Shown here one piece after another: positions 21,517-29,750 of a stretch of DNA of 64,000 bases. The stretch spans positions 528,001 to 592,000 of the forward strand of contig CP018227.1 of the NCBI GenBank assembly GCA_016865035.1. Direction: 5' to 3'. The notes under the pieces were generated by a model. It was not told where the DNA came from and searched no databases. It worked only from the letters and a program-made list of their open reading frames with translations. Source of the stretch: Kordiimonadales bacterium IMCC3096 (GTDB taxonomy: Bacteria; Pseudomonadota; Alphaproteobacteria; Minwuiales; Minwuiaceae). Numbering within the stretch: the first letter of the stretch is position 1; each line of letters begins with the position of its first letter. A program made the position numbers and the translations under genes.

Positions 21517-22302
21517 TCAGGCGCGCCATGAACTGGCGGGCCGCCCAAGGAACGGAATGCCTTTCAGCCACAGCCGCGCCGCCTCCCAGTGTATCCCGGC
21601 AACAACCTTGTGGGTCATCAGCGGGTGACGCAAGACCGTCGAGACGATCTGGCGGTCGGTCAGAGGCTTGCGCTGACCGCTGAAACTGGCATCCAGCAGC
21701 GGGCCATCGTCGTCGGCATGACGGATCACCACCGCCACATCCTGACCCGGCGGGCGCACCCGAAAGCGGTAGTTGCCGGTATTGGCGATGAAGGGAGAGA
21801 CGAAGAAACGCTTCTCCGCCTGCTGCATCACCAGCCCGGTATCCTCCCCCTCCACGGGGATGGCATAGGCGTGGCGGTCGCCGAAGGTATTGTGGACCTC
21901 ATAGACAATGGCGCGCAGCGTGCCGGTGTCGTCGCGACAGAACCAGACGGTCAGCGGGTTGAACACGTACCCGAGCAATCGGGGATAGGTCAGCATCTCT
22001 ATCCGGGCCGGCGCCGGCTGACCGATGTCGTGCAGCAGCCCCTCGATCCAGGGGCGCAGGCCCAGACCCGCCTCCCCTTGCCCGTGATCCGTTGGCCCAT
22101 GATCTTCTGGCCGGAACGAAAGCAGGGCCCGGCGTCCGTGGCCGAACAGCCTGAGCGTCCCGTCCAGTTCGTCCAGCCGGTCCACGTCGAGCCCCAGCGA
22201 GAAGACACGGTAGCTCAACCGGTGCCGCTTCGGACGGTGCCGGACGTGAACCACGCGGCCCTCGTAGATGCTGCCTGCCGGTATCGGGTGAATGCCGGTC
22301 AC
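21517..22302 (-). CDS. DUF1365 family protein
   Basis: Conserved protein of 261 residues in the DUF1365 family, whose members regularly sit between an FAD-dependent amine-oxidase-like protein and a CFA-synthase-like protein, as here. Family segments are SIYEGRVVHVRHRPKRHRLSYR at the N-terminus, LTYPRLLGYVFNPLTVWFC, and VHNTFGDRHAY. No enzyme motif can be assigned. It starts 2 bp after the upstream oxidoreductase stop, so co-translation is likely. A role in modifying membrane acyl chains is inferred from context only. Confidence 0.85.
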   Translation of the reverse strand: MTGIHPIPAGSIYEGRVVHVRHRPKRHRLSYRVFSLGLDVDRLDELDGTLRLFGHGRRALLSFRPEDHGPTDHGQGEAGLGLRPWIEGLLHDIGQPAPARIEMLTYPRLLGYVFNPLTVWFCRDDTGTLRAIVYEVHNTFGDRHAYAIPVEGEDTGLVMQQAEKRFFVSPFIANTGNYRFRVRPPGQDVAVVIRHADDDGPLLDASFSGQRKPLTDRQIVSTVLRHPLMTHKVVAGIHWEAARLWLKGIPFLGRPASSWRA

Positions 22303-22304
22303 GG

Positions 22305-23672
22305 TCAGGCGGCCTGCCGGGTGCTGGTCATCAGTTCCGGCCAGCCGGGCGGCAGGCTGAGACGGCCGGATTCATTCTCCACGTCCCACGGCCTGCGGAC
22401 ACCGCCCAGCGCCTCCGCCACCGCCAGCCCGGCCTGAATGCCATCCTCATGAAACCCGTCCCCCAGATAGCTGCCGCAGAACCAGGTGTTGCGATGGCCC
22501 TGAATGTTCCAGATCAGGCTGCGCATCCGCACCGTCGCCGCATCAAAGACCGGATGATCATAAGGCACGGTACGCAGGATCGTCCCCTCCGCCGGTTGCT
22601 CCACCGGATTCAGCGTGACGAACAGGTCGTGCCGGGTCGGCAACGGCTGCAGCCGGTTCATCCAGTAACTGACGCAGAGCTGCTGCGCCTCGCCATTGGC
22701 GGAGGCCTGACGGGTGAGGTAGTTCCAGCTTGCCCAGACCCGGCGGCGCTTCGGCATCAGCGCCCTGTCGGTATGCAGCATCGCCACGTTCCGCTGGTAG
22801 CGGAAGGCGCGCAGCATGCGCTGCTCCGCGCCGTCAGGATCCTTGATCAGCGCCAGCGCCTCGTCGGCGTGGCAGGCAAGGACGACCTCGTCGAACTCCT
22901 CGACACCGCCCTGCCGGTCCTCGATCCGGACACCGTCCGGCAGCCGGGTCACCGCTTCCACCGCCGTGTTGAGGCGGATCCGGTCCCGAAAGCCTGCCGT
23001 CAGCCGCTTCACGTATTCACGGCTGCCGCCCTGAACTGTCGACCATTGCGGTCGGCCGGAAAGGCCCAGCAGCCCGTGATTGTCCAGAAACCGCAGCAGG
23101 CTCTGCGCCGGATAGTCCAGCATGTGCTCCGCCGGGGTGGACCAGATCGCCGCGGTCATGGGCAGCAGGTGATCACGCACGAAGGCATGGCCCAGCCGGT
23201 GCTGGCCCAGGTACTCGCGCAGGGTCATGGTCTCCGGCGTCTCCGCGAAACTCTCCTTCGCCTCCGCATAGAAGCGGCGAATGTCGATCAGCATGCGCCA
23301 GAAGTCCGGCCGGATCAGGTTGCGGCGCTGCCCGAACAGCATGGAAGGCGCGGCCCCGCCATATTCGAAACGGCCATTGTCGCTGGACACGGCAAAGGAC
23401 ATGTCCGACTTCGCCACCGGTACATCCAGATGGTCGAACAGGGCATTCAGGTTGGGATAGTTCCGGTCGTTGAAGACGATGAAGCCGGTGTCCACGGCAA
23501 TGGTCCCGTCACCGGCATCCACTTCGACCGTGTTCGCATGTCCGCCGACATGCTCCGCGCGGTCATAGACCGTGACCCTGTGGCTCCGGGACAGCAACCA
23601 GGCAGCGGACATACCGGAAATGCCGGACCCGATGATGGCGATGTTGCGACCGGTACTGGTGGCTGAATGCAT
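22305..23672 (-). CDS. FAD-dependent amine-oxidase-like oxidoreductase
   Basis: Flavoprotein of 455 residues with an N-terminal FAD-binding GSGISGMSAAWLLSRSHRVTVYD motif, a GGHANTV stretch and a C-terminal CGSYLGDGFHEDGIQAGLAVAEAL segment where FAD binding closes. It resembles the NAD/FAD-binding proteins next to CFA synthases. The start at 23672 (MHSATSTGRNIAIIG) follows TAGGA by about 7 bp. It is the first gene of the operon read leftward from the TGATCC promoter at 23748-23777, so control by the neighbouring ECF sigma factor is likely. Confidence 0.86.
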   Translation of the reverse strand: MHSATSTGRNIAIIGSGISGMSAAWLLSRSHRVTVYDRAEHVGGHANTVEVDAGDGTIAVDTGFIVFNDRNYPNLNALFDHLDVPVAKSDMSFAVSSDNGRFEYGGAAPSMLFGQRRNLIRPDFWRMLIDIRRFYAEAKESFAETPETMTLREYLGQHRLGHAFVRDHLLPMTAAIWSTPAEHMLDYPAQSLLRFLDNHGLLGLSGRPQWSTVQGGSREYVKRLTAGFRDRIRLNTAVEAVTRLPDGVRIEDRQGGVEEFDEVVLACHADEALALIKDPDGAEQRMLRAFRYQRNVAMLHTDRALMPKRRRVWASWNYLTRQASANGEAQQLCVSYWMNRLQPLPTRHDLFVTLNPVEQPAEGTILRTVPYDHPVFDAATVRMRSLIWNIQGHRNTWFCGSYLGDGFHEDGIQAGLAVAEALGGVRRPWDVENESGRLSLPPGWPELMTSTRQAA

Positions 23673-23747
23673 GTGTTTCCTACCCAAGGGCGTGAGCCGG
23701 TTTACCGCGTCCCGCTGTCCGATTGCCGGACCCCGGTTCGTCACCCT

Positions 23748-23777
23748 AGGCTACGAGGCGTTTGTTTCGGTGGATCA
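23748..23777 (-). promoter_or_regulatory. ECF11-type promoter for the lipid operon
   Basis: Minus-strand TGATCC (23777-23772), an 18-bp spacer, then TAGCCT. This fits the RpoE/ChrR-class promoter of Rhodobacter (TGATCC, 18-19 bp, TAnnn). It lies about 75 bp upstream of the FAD oxidoreductase start. The same architecture recurs on the opposite strand 38 bp away for the sigma gene itself. Confidence 0.65.
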
Positions 23778-23814
23778 CCGGGGGACAATGTCGGAAATTT
23801 TTCTGCATTGTGCC

Positions 23815-23844
23815 TGATCCGCTCCGGCAGCGCGCACGTACACG
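23815..23844 (+). promoter_or_regulatory. ECF11-type promoter for rpoE-chrR (autoregulation)
   Basis: TGATCC at 23815-23820, an 18-bp spacer, then TACACG. It matches the consensus of the ECF11 family to which the downstream sigma gene belongs, which implies autoregulation. The predicted transcription start falls within a few bases of the chosen ATG at 23850. Confidence 0.65.
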
Positions 23845-23849
23845 GCTTC

Positions 23850-24452
23850 ATGAGGGCAGCATTGAAACAGGTACCGGGTTCGGGGTCGTTCGAGACCACC
23901 GGGCCGTCCATACCGGAACTGAACCGGCTTCTCGTCGATATTGCCGAGAAGCGCAGCCGTGCCGCCTTTGCGGAACTCTTCAGTCACTTCGCCCCCCGCA
24001 TCAAGGGCTTCATCATGCGCTCGGGCACCAGTGAGGAGCTGGCGGAAGAGATCGTGCAGGAGACCATGGTGACCGTCTGGACCAAGGCAACGCAGTTCGA
24101 TGCCGCCCGGGCCGGCGCATCCACCTGGATCTTCACCATCGCGCGCAACAAGCGGATCGACATCCTGCGCCGGGTCAGTCGGCCCGAGCCTGATCCGGAA
24201 GATCCGATGTTCCAGCCCGACCCGCCCCAGTCGGGGGAGGAATTCACCCAGTCCAGACAGGACCAGGTCCGGGTCAGGGCGGCACTGGAGCACCTGCCGC
24301 CCGAACAGGTCGAGATCGTGCGGCTGTCGTTCTTCGACAGCCTGACACATTCGGAGATTGCGGAACGTCTCTCCCTGCCCCTGGGCACGGTGAAATCCCG
24401 CCTGAGACTTTCGTTCCGCAAGATACGTTCTGCATTGGGAGATGAGAGATGA
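23850..24452 (+). CDS. rpoE: ECF11-family RNA polymerase sigma factor
   Basis: Group IV sigma factor of 200 residues. Region 2 (AAFAELFSHFAPRIKGFIMR ... AEEIVQETMVTVW ... TWIFTIARNKRIDILRR) and region 4 (LEHLPPEQVEIVRLSFF ... HSEIAERLSLPLGTVKSRLRL) are complete. It overlaps the ChrR-type anti-sigma gene by 4 bp, which places it in the ECF11 class known from Rhodobacter for the singlet-oxygen response. The ATG at 23850 nearly coincides with the predicted transcription start. A downstream TTG at 23862 would also leave the sigma domains intact, so the true start is uncertain. Confidence 0.92.
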   Translation: MRAALKQVPGSGSFETTGPSIPELNRLLVDIAEKRSRAAFAELFSHFAPRIKGFIMRSGTSEELAEEIVQETMVTVWTKATQFDAARAGASTWIFTIARNKRIDILRRVSRPEPDPEDPMFQPDPPQSGEEFTQSRQDQVRVRAALEHLPPEQVEIVRLSFFDSLTHSEIAERLSLPLGTVKSRLRLSFRKIRSALGDER

Positions 24453-25099
24453 TGATACGTCATCACCCGAACGAGGCGACCCTGCTGAGCTATGCCTCCG
24501 GCGGCTTGCCCACCGCGCTGTCGGCCATCGTCGCAACCCATCTGGCGGTCTGCCCGACCTGCCGTGCCCGCACCGCGGAGGCGGAGGCCATTGGCGGCGC
24601 GCTGCTGGGCGCGGTCGAGCCTGTCGAGGTCGGTGCCGGGGCGCTGGATCGCGCGCTGGCCGCAATCGACGCGGATTTTGCTGGCGACGTGAACCAGGTT
24701 GCGGATACGGGCATGCGCAATCGCGATCTGCCGTCCCCCCTTGGCGCCATGCTGCCTGCCGATCTGGACAGCCTGCGCTGGTGGCCGGTCGGGCGCGGCA
24801 TTCGTCAGGCCCGTGTCGGTACCGGCGAGGCCATGATCCGCCTGTTGCGGATCGCGCCCGGTCGGGCCGTGCCGCAGCACAGTCACGGCGGTCACGAGAT
24901 GACCATGATCGTCTCCGGCTCCTATACCGACGAGATCGGGCGTTTCATGCCCGGCGATGTGGTCGATCTGGACCCGGAAGTTACGCATCAGCCGGTCTCC
25001 GACGCCGATACCGACTGCATCTGCATAATCGCCACCGATGCGCCGCTGGAGTTCACCGGCTGGGTGCCGCGCCTGATGCAGTCGCTGGTCCGTGTCTGA
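24449..25099 (+). CDS. chrR: ChrR-type zinc anti-sigma factor with cupin domain
   Basis: Anti-sigma factor of 216 residues that holds the adjacent sigma factor inactive until released by singlet oxygen or similar stress. The N-terminal zinc anti-sigma domain has His6, His31, Cys35 and Cys38, the same positions as the ligands reported for Rhodobacter sphaeroides ChrR. The C-terminal cupin keeps the second zinc site: His144, His146, Glu150 and His180. The start ATG overlaps the sigma gene stop as ATGA. All metal ligands being intact suggests a working sensor. Confidence 0.93.
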   Translation: MMIRHHPNEATLLSYASGGLPTALSAIVATHLAVCPTCRARTAEAEAIGGALLGAVEPVEVGAGALDRALAAIDADFAGDVNQVADTGMRNRDLPSPLGAMLPADLDSLRWWPVGRGIRQARVGTGEAMIRLLRIAPGRAVPQHSHGGHEMTMIVSGSYTDEIGRFMPGDVVDLDPEVTHQPVSDADTDCICIIATDAPLEFTGWVPRLMQSLVRV

Positions 25100-25160
25100 C
25101 CGACCGGCCTTCCCGAAAGCCTGAAGCCCTTTCGCCTGGACGTGAAAACCACTAACGATC

Positions 25161-25182
25161 GGAGGATCAGTTCTGATCCTCC
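25161..25182. repeat. Perfect 10-bp inverted repeat before the S9 peptidase
   Basis: GGAGGATCAG and CTGATCCTCC flank a TT, giving a strong hairpin 61 bp after the chrR stop and just ahead of the GGTGGAGA ribosome site of the peptidase gene. It lacks a T tract, so it is not a canonical intrinsic terminator. It could stabilise or separate transcripts, or mask the ribosome site. The arms contain GATCC on both strands, but no -10 box lies 18 bp away. Confidence 0.6.
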
Positions 25183-25197
25183 GGTGGAGATTTCCGC

Positions 25198-27276
25198 GTG
25201 TCCGATGCCCAGCCTCCCGTTGCCGAACAGCGCCCGCACAGCTTGACCGCCCACGGCGTGACCCGCCAGGACCCCTGGTACTGGCTGCGTGACGAGAACT
25301 GGCGGGAGGTCATGCGCGATCCCGCCGTGCTGGATGCCGACATCCGCGCCTATCTGGAGGCGGAGAATGCCTATGCCGAAGCCCGGCTGGCAGATGTCTC
25401 GGACCTGCGGAAGCACCTGTTCGAGGAACTGAAGGGACGGCTGAAGCAGGACGATTCCACACCCCCGGCTCCGGACGGCCCCTTCGCCTATTTCACCCGC
25501 TTCCTGCCCGGGGCCGAGCACCCGCAGTTCTGCCGCATCCCGCGCGAAGGTGGCGACACCGAACTGCTGCTGGACGGGGACGCGATGGCGGCGGGGCATG
25601 ATTTCTTCCGGTTGGGCGCGCTGCGGCATTCACCGGATCACAGGCTGCTCGCCGTTTCCTGCGACACGCGGGGGTCCGAACTCTTCGGCATCGAAGTCCG
25701 TGATCTTGCAACCGGCGAAACCATCGAGACCGGGCCGACCGGCACCAGCGGGGAAGTCATCTGGGCCGCCGACAACACACACTATTTCTACACCCTGCTG
25801 AACGACGACCTGCGGCCTGACCGGGCCTTCTGCCATCGCATCGGCGACGACCCGGCCAATGACCGGCTGGTCTATCACGAGCCGGACAGCGGCTATTTCC
25901 TGGGCCTCGACAACGGGGAGAGCGAGCGCTTTCTCTACCTGGTCTCGCATGCATCCGAGACCACGGAAGTGCGCTTCATCCCCACCGACAGTCCGGACGC
26001 CGAACCACGGCTGATCGCCCCGCGCCGCGACGGTCATGACTATGACGTGACCGATCAGGGCGACCGCTTCGTCATCCGGACCAACAAGGACGGTGCCATC
26101 GACTACAAGCTGATGACCGCACCGCTGGACCGGCCGGAGGAAGACAACTGGACGGACCTGGAGCCCGCGCGCGACGGCCGGCTGCTCCGCGCGGTATGCG
26201 CATTCGATAGCTGGCTGGTACATCTGGAAACGGTCAATGCCCTGCCCCGTATCGTCGTGACCGACACGGAAAGTGGCGAGCAGCACAGCATCGCCTTCGA
26301 TGAGGAGGCCTACAGCCTCGGCATCGCGGGCGGGGAATATGTCTCCGACACCGTCCGCTTCTCCTATTCCTCTCCCACCACGCCGGAGCAGACCTACGAC
26401 TACAACATGCGGACGCGGGAACGGGTCCTGGTCAAGGCGCAGGAAATCCCGTCCGGTCACGACCCGGCCAGCTATACCGTCCGCCGTCTGCAGGCCGTTT
26501 CCCACGACGGGGAGCAGATCCCGCTGACCCTGCTGCACCGCAATGACACGCCGCCTGCGCCGGACCGTCCGTTGCTGCTCTACGGCTACGGCTCCTACGG
26601 CATGTCGATGCCGGCCAGTTTCAGCCCGCACCGGCTCAGCCTGGTGGATCGCGGCTTCACCTATGTGATCGCCCATATCCGGGGCGGCATGGAGAAGGGC
26701 TATCGCTGGTACACCGAAGGCAAGCTGCTGAAGAAGACCAATACCTTCCGGGACTTCGTCTCCGCCGGGGAGCATCTGGTCGGCCAGGGCCTGGCGGGAC
26801 ACGGCAACATCGCCATTCATGGCGGCAGTGCCGGTGGCATGCTGGTGGGTGCGGCGGCCAACATGGCGCCGACGCTGTGGCGCGCGGTCGTCGCGGAAGT
26901 GCCCTTCGTCGATTGCCTGACGACGATCCTGGACGCCAGCCTGCCGCTCACCCCGCCGGAATGGACCGAATGGGGCAACCCGGTGGAATCGCGGGCCGTC
27001 CACGACCTGATGCAGTCCTACAGCCCCTACGACAATGTGGCGGCCATGGACTATCCGGCCATGCTGATCACGGGCGGCCTGACCGACCCGCGCGTCACCT
27101 ACTGGGAACCGGCCAAATGGGCGGCGAAGCTGCGGGCGACGCGCACCAACGACAGCCTGCTGCTGTTGCAGATCAACATGGACTCAGGCCATGGCGGATC
27201 GGCAGGACGCTTCGACAAGTTGCACGAGGTCGCGCGCAATCACGCCTTCCTGCTGAAGGTCTTTGGCAGGACCTGA
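25198..27276 (+). CDS. S9A prolyl oligopeptidase family (oligopeptidase B-like)
   Basis: Serine peptidase of 692 residues with an N-terminal beta-propeller and a C-terminal alpha/beta-hydrolase domain. The catalytic triad is readable: Ser544 in HGGSAGGML, Asp630 in GLTDPRVTYWEP, and His665 in MDSGHGGSAGR. The sequences HIRGGMEKGYRWYTEGKLLKK and EVPFVDCLTTILD are typical of oligopeptidase B, which cuts after basic residues; substrate choice is inferred. No signal peptide is seen, so it is probably cytoplasmic. The start is GTG at 25198, 8 bp after GTGGAGA. Confidence 0.92.
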   Translation: MSDAQPPVAEQRPHSLTAHGVTRQDPWYWLRDENWREVMRDPAVLDADIRAYLEAENAYAEARLADVSDLRKHLFEELKGRLKQDDSTPPAPDGPFAYFTRFLPGAEHPQFCRIPREGGDTELLLDGDAMAAGHDFFRLGALRHSPDHRLLAVSCDTRGSELFGIEVRDLATGETIETGPTGTSGEVIWAADNTHYFYTLLNDDLRPDRAFCHRIGDDPANDRLVYHEPDSGYFLGLDNGESERFLYLVSHASETTEVRFIPTDSPDAEPRLIAPRRDGHDYDVTDQGDRFVIRTNKDGAIDYKLMTAPLDRPEEDNWTDLEPARDGRLLRAVCAFDSWLVHLETVNALPRIVVTDTESGEQHSIAFDEEAYSLGIAGGEYVSDTVRFSYSSPTTPEQTYDYNMRTRERVLVKAQEIPSGHDPASYTVRRLQAVSHDGEQIPLTLLHRNDTPPAPDRPLLLYGYGSYGMSMPASFSPHRLSLVDRGFTYVIAHIRGGMEKGYRWYTEGKLLKKTNTFRDFVSAGEHLVGQGLAGHGNIAIHGGSAGGMLVGAAANMAPTLWRAVVAEVPFVDCLTTILDASLPLTPPEWTEWGNPVESRAVHDLMQSYSPYDNVAAMDYPAMLITGGLTDPRVTYWEPAKWAAKLRATRTNDSLLLLQINMDSGHGGSAGRFDKLHEVARNHAFLLKVFGRT

Positions 27277-27306
27277 CCGGAGGAGACCTACAGGGGCCGG
27301 GCCGGG

Positions 27307-28089
27307 TCAGTTGTTCTGGGTGCGGGGGAAACGGACGGAGACGTCCTTCTGCAGTTCCAGATCGCGATAGAGATCATCCAGCGGCGCGGGTGCGCCATTG
27401 CGGATCTGGAATTCCCGGTTCTGGAAATGCAGCGTACGGACGGAGGCGTAGAGGTCCAGCGACGTGGCCTCCAGCGATTCCGAGGCCTCGATCGTCTCGG
27501 ACCGATTGTCCACGATTGCCGTGCCGGTGCGCACGACGGCGGGCACGAAACCGAAGACCAGACTGAAGGGGTCGGTGAAGATATCCACTACCTTGCCCGC
27601 CGTGTCACGGGCATTGGACGGGCCGAACAACGGCAGCATCAGGTAAGGGCCGGAATCACTGCCCCACACGGCCAGCGTCTGACCGAAATCTTCCTTGCGC
27701 CGTTCGAAATTGCCCGCCGTGGTGATGTCGAACAGGCCACCCAGACCAACCGTGGTGTTGATCATGAACCGCATGAAGGTGTTCCAGCCCGCCTCGGCAT
27801 CGCCCTGCAGGATGTTGTTCAGCAGGGTCTGCGGCTCGGTCAGATTTTCCAGCGCATTCGACAGGCCACTGCGCACAGGCGCGGGCGTGATCGTGCGATA
27901 ACCGCGTGCGACCGGGCGGATCACACCCCGGTCCAGACCCAGGTTGAACTGGAAGATGTCGCGGTTGGTTTCCTCGTAGGGGTCACGCAGGGTGTCGGCG
28001 AATGCCGGTGCGGTTGCCACCAGCGTCGCGAGGCCCAGCGCACCCGCCACGAACATTGATCGAATACCGGTCCCAGTCTTCATCCGCAT
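27307..28089 (-). CDS. mlaA: MlaA/VacJ family outer-membrane lipid asymmetry protein
   Basis: Removes misplaced phospholipid from the outer leaflet of the outer membrane, working with the Mla ABC system. From the ATG at 28089 the product is 260 residues: a signal peptide (hydrophobic FVAGALGLATLVATAPAFA), then DPYEETNRDIFQFNLGLD, VGLGGLFDITTAGN, GPYLMLPLFGPSNARDT and DPFSLVF, all family marks. The expected lipobox cysteine is missing: the signal ends AFADT, not LxxC, so it may be a soluble periplasmic form. No other mla genes are in the window. Confidence 0.9.
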   Translation of the reverse strand: MRMKTGTGIRSMFVAGALGLATLVATAPAFADTLRDPYEETNRDIFQFNLGLDRGVIRPVARGYRTITPAPVRSGLSNALENLTEPQTLLNNILQGDAEAGWNTFMRFMINTTVGLGGLFDITTAGNFERRKEDFGQTLAVWGSDSGPYLMLPLFGPSNARDTAGKVVDIFTDPFSLVFGFVPAVVRTGTAIVDNRSETIEASESLEATSLDLYASVRTLHFQNREFQIRNGAPAPLDDLYRDLELQKDVSVRFPRTQNN

Positions 28090-28433
28090 GCCTGCTCCGC
28101 CCCGTCCGCCATCGGCCCGCGCAACAAAATTGCGAATCAAAGCCGGTCAAATCATTGAAGCCCTGACCTATTTGGCCATTTTTGCGAGATCTTACAAGCA
28201 GACTGTTAGGGAAGTGTGACCGTCGGCATTAACCTTTTGCCGGGTCGGATCACCCTGAAGCAGGACCCCGCCGGGGCTGTCCCGGAGCATTTTCGACGCT
28301 GTCGCTACCGACAGAACGCAGCATTCCGCCCGCGCTGGCCGCATGACCCGGCAGCGGCCGACACCATGGACAAAGCGGACCCCAATCGCCGAAGCTGGCC
28401 GCAACATGCACAGCGGAATGGGGAGGAAGCGTC
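28090..28433. other. Divergent intergenic region, no gene seen
   Basis: 344 bp between the divergent mlaA and SDR genes. The part from about 28130 to 28240 is relatively AT-rich and probably holds both promoters. I see no convincing -35/-10 pair, ORF or RNA. The SDR ribosome site GGGGAGGAAG lies at its right end. Confidence 0.5.
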
Positions 28434-29309
28434 ATGGGTTACCGGTCGATCTACAGGTCAGGGCTTTTCGCGGGACAGACCATCATCGTCACCGGCGGCG
28501 GTTCGGGCATCGGGCGCTGCACGGCGCACGAGCTGGCATCCCTCGGGGCCACGGTGGCGCTGATCGGGCGGCGGATCGAGAAGCTGGAGGCCGTGGCGGC
28601 AGAGATCACGGAGGATGGCGGCACCGCCATCACGCATGCCTGCGACCTGCGTGACGAGGAGGCGGTGACGGCGATGGTGGCCGACGTGATCGCCCGCACG
28701 GGTCGCGTGGACGGTCTGGTCAACAATGCGGGCGGGCAGTTCACCAGCCCCGCGGCAGACATGAACCAGAAGGGTTTCGAGACCGTCGTCCGCAACAACC
28801 TGGTTTCCGGCTTCACGACCGCGCGCCAGTGTTTCGTGCAGTGGATGCGCGAGCATGGCGGCGCCATCGTCAACATCGTCGCCGACCCGACCAGCGGCAC
28901 CCCGGCGATGGTCCATACCGGCGCCTCACGCTCCGGCATGATGAGCGTGACGGAGACCCTGGCCGTCGAATGGGCACCGTCCGGTGTGCGCATCAATGCG
29001 GTGGTACCGGGCTACATTGCCTCATCCGGCATGGATACCTACAGCCCGGAGATGCAGGAGAAATTCCGCGAGAACATGAAGAAGATGCCGTTCAAGCGCA
29101 TGGGAACGGAATCCGAAATCTCCTCCGTCATCTGCTTCCTGCTGTCGGAGGGGGCATCCTACGTCACCGGCGCCAGCTATTACGTGCATGGTGCCAGCCT
29201 CTCGATCCGCCAGGACTGGACCGTCCCGGATCACGACCGCGCCAAGCCCTACCAGGGCTTCCACCGCTACACTGCACCGCGCATGCTGACCGGAGCGTCA
29301 GAGGACTAG
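28434..29309 (+). CDS. SDR oxidoreductase, peroxisomal trans-2-enoyl-CoA reductase-like
   Basis: Short-chain dehydrogenase/reductase of 291 residues. The Rossmann motif is TGGGSGIGRCTAHEL (about residues 20-34), with VNNAGGQF after it. The usual YxxxK catalytic pair is absent: the aligned stretch reads HTGASRSG. This is also the state in eukaryotic peroxisomal trans-2-enoyl-CoA reductase (PECR), whose GGQFxSPA, EHGGxIVNI and C-terminal VPDHD segments are all matched here. It is therefore probably NADPH-dependent and acts on enoyl-CoA or similar thioesters; the substrate is inferred. Confidence 0.85.
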   Translation: MGYRSIYRSGLFAGQTIIVTGGGSGIGRCTAHELASLGATVALIGRRIEKLEAVAAEITEDGGTAITHACDLRDEEAVTAMVADVIARTGRVDGLVNNAGGQFTSPAADMNQKGFETVVRNNLVSGFTTARQCFVQWMREHGGAIVNIVADPTSGTPAMVHTGASRSGMMSVTETLAVEWAPSGVRINAVVPGYIASSGMDTYSPEMQEKFRENMKKMPFKRMGTESEISSVICFLLSEGASYVTGASYYVHGASLSIRQDWTVPDHDRAKPYQGFHRYTAPRMLTGASED

Positions 29310-29317
29310 AGACAGAC

Positions 29318-29677
29318 TCATCCCTGCAGGGCGTCGTCCACCTTCAGGATGATCTCGTCGACCGTGAAGGGCTTCACGACGATGTCGTGGATCAGCAGGT
29401 CGAGATTGTGGGCGCGATCGCGTTCGTTGGCATAGCCGGTCATCATCAGGATGCACATGTCCGGCCAGGACTTGCCCGCCTTCAGCGCCAGCGCCACACC
29501 ATCCATGATCGGCATGACGATGTCGGTCAGCAGCAGGTCGTAGCTGTCCTGCTCCAGACGTTCCAGTGCCGCCGCGCCGTCGGATGCAACATCGACGTCA
29601 TGCCCCGCATGACGCAGGGCGCGCGAGACAATATCCCTGATGTCCGGTTCGTCATCGACGACGAGAACCCTTGCCAT
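29318..29677 (-). CDS. Single-domain response regulator (CpdR-like)
   Basis: Receiver domain with no output domain, 119 residues from the ATG at 29677 (MARVLVVDDEPDIRD). The acidic pocket (DDE), the phospho-acceptor Asp in LLLTDIVMPIMDG, the Thr in MMTGYA and the Lys in VVKPFT are all present. In alphaproteobacteria this layout fits CpdR, the phosphorelay-controlled adaptor that directs ClpXP proteolysis through the cell cycle. It is the mirror of the SDR gene, stop to stop with 8 bp between. A generic CheY-like role cannot be excluded. Confidence 0.8.
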   Translation of the reverse strand: MARVLVVDDEPDIRDIVSRALRHAGHDVDVASDGAAALERLEQDSYDLLLTDIVMPIMDGVALALKAGKSWPDMCILMMTGYANERDRAHNLDLLIHDIVVKPFTVDEIILKVDDALQG

Positions 29678-29750
29678 AGCTATCGCACCCTGAATTCCGA
29701 GCCTCGTCTCATGATAGCCCCCGCCCGACAGGCTGGAAAGCGGGCCATTC

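Noticed and set aside
25174-25200. A third TGATCC promoter ahead of the S9 peptidase
   Set aside because: The TGATCC belongs to the hairpin arm and the sequence 18 bp downstream is GTGTCC, not TA-rich.
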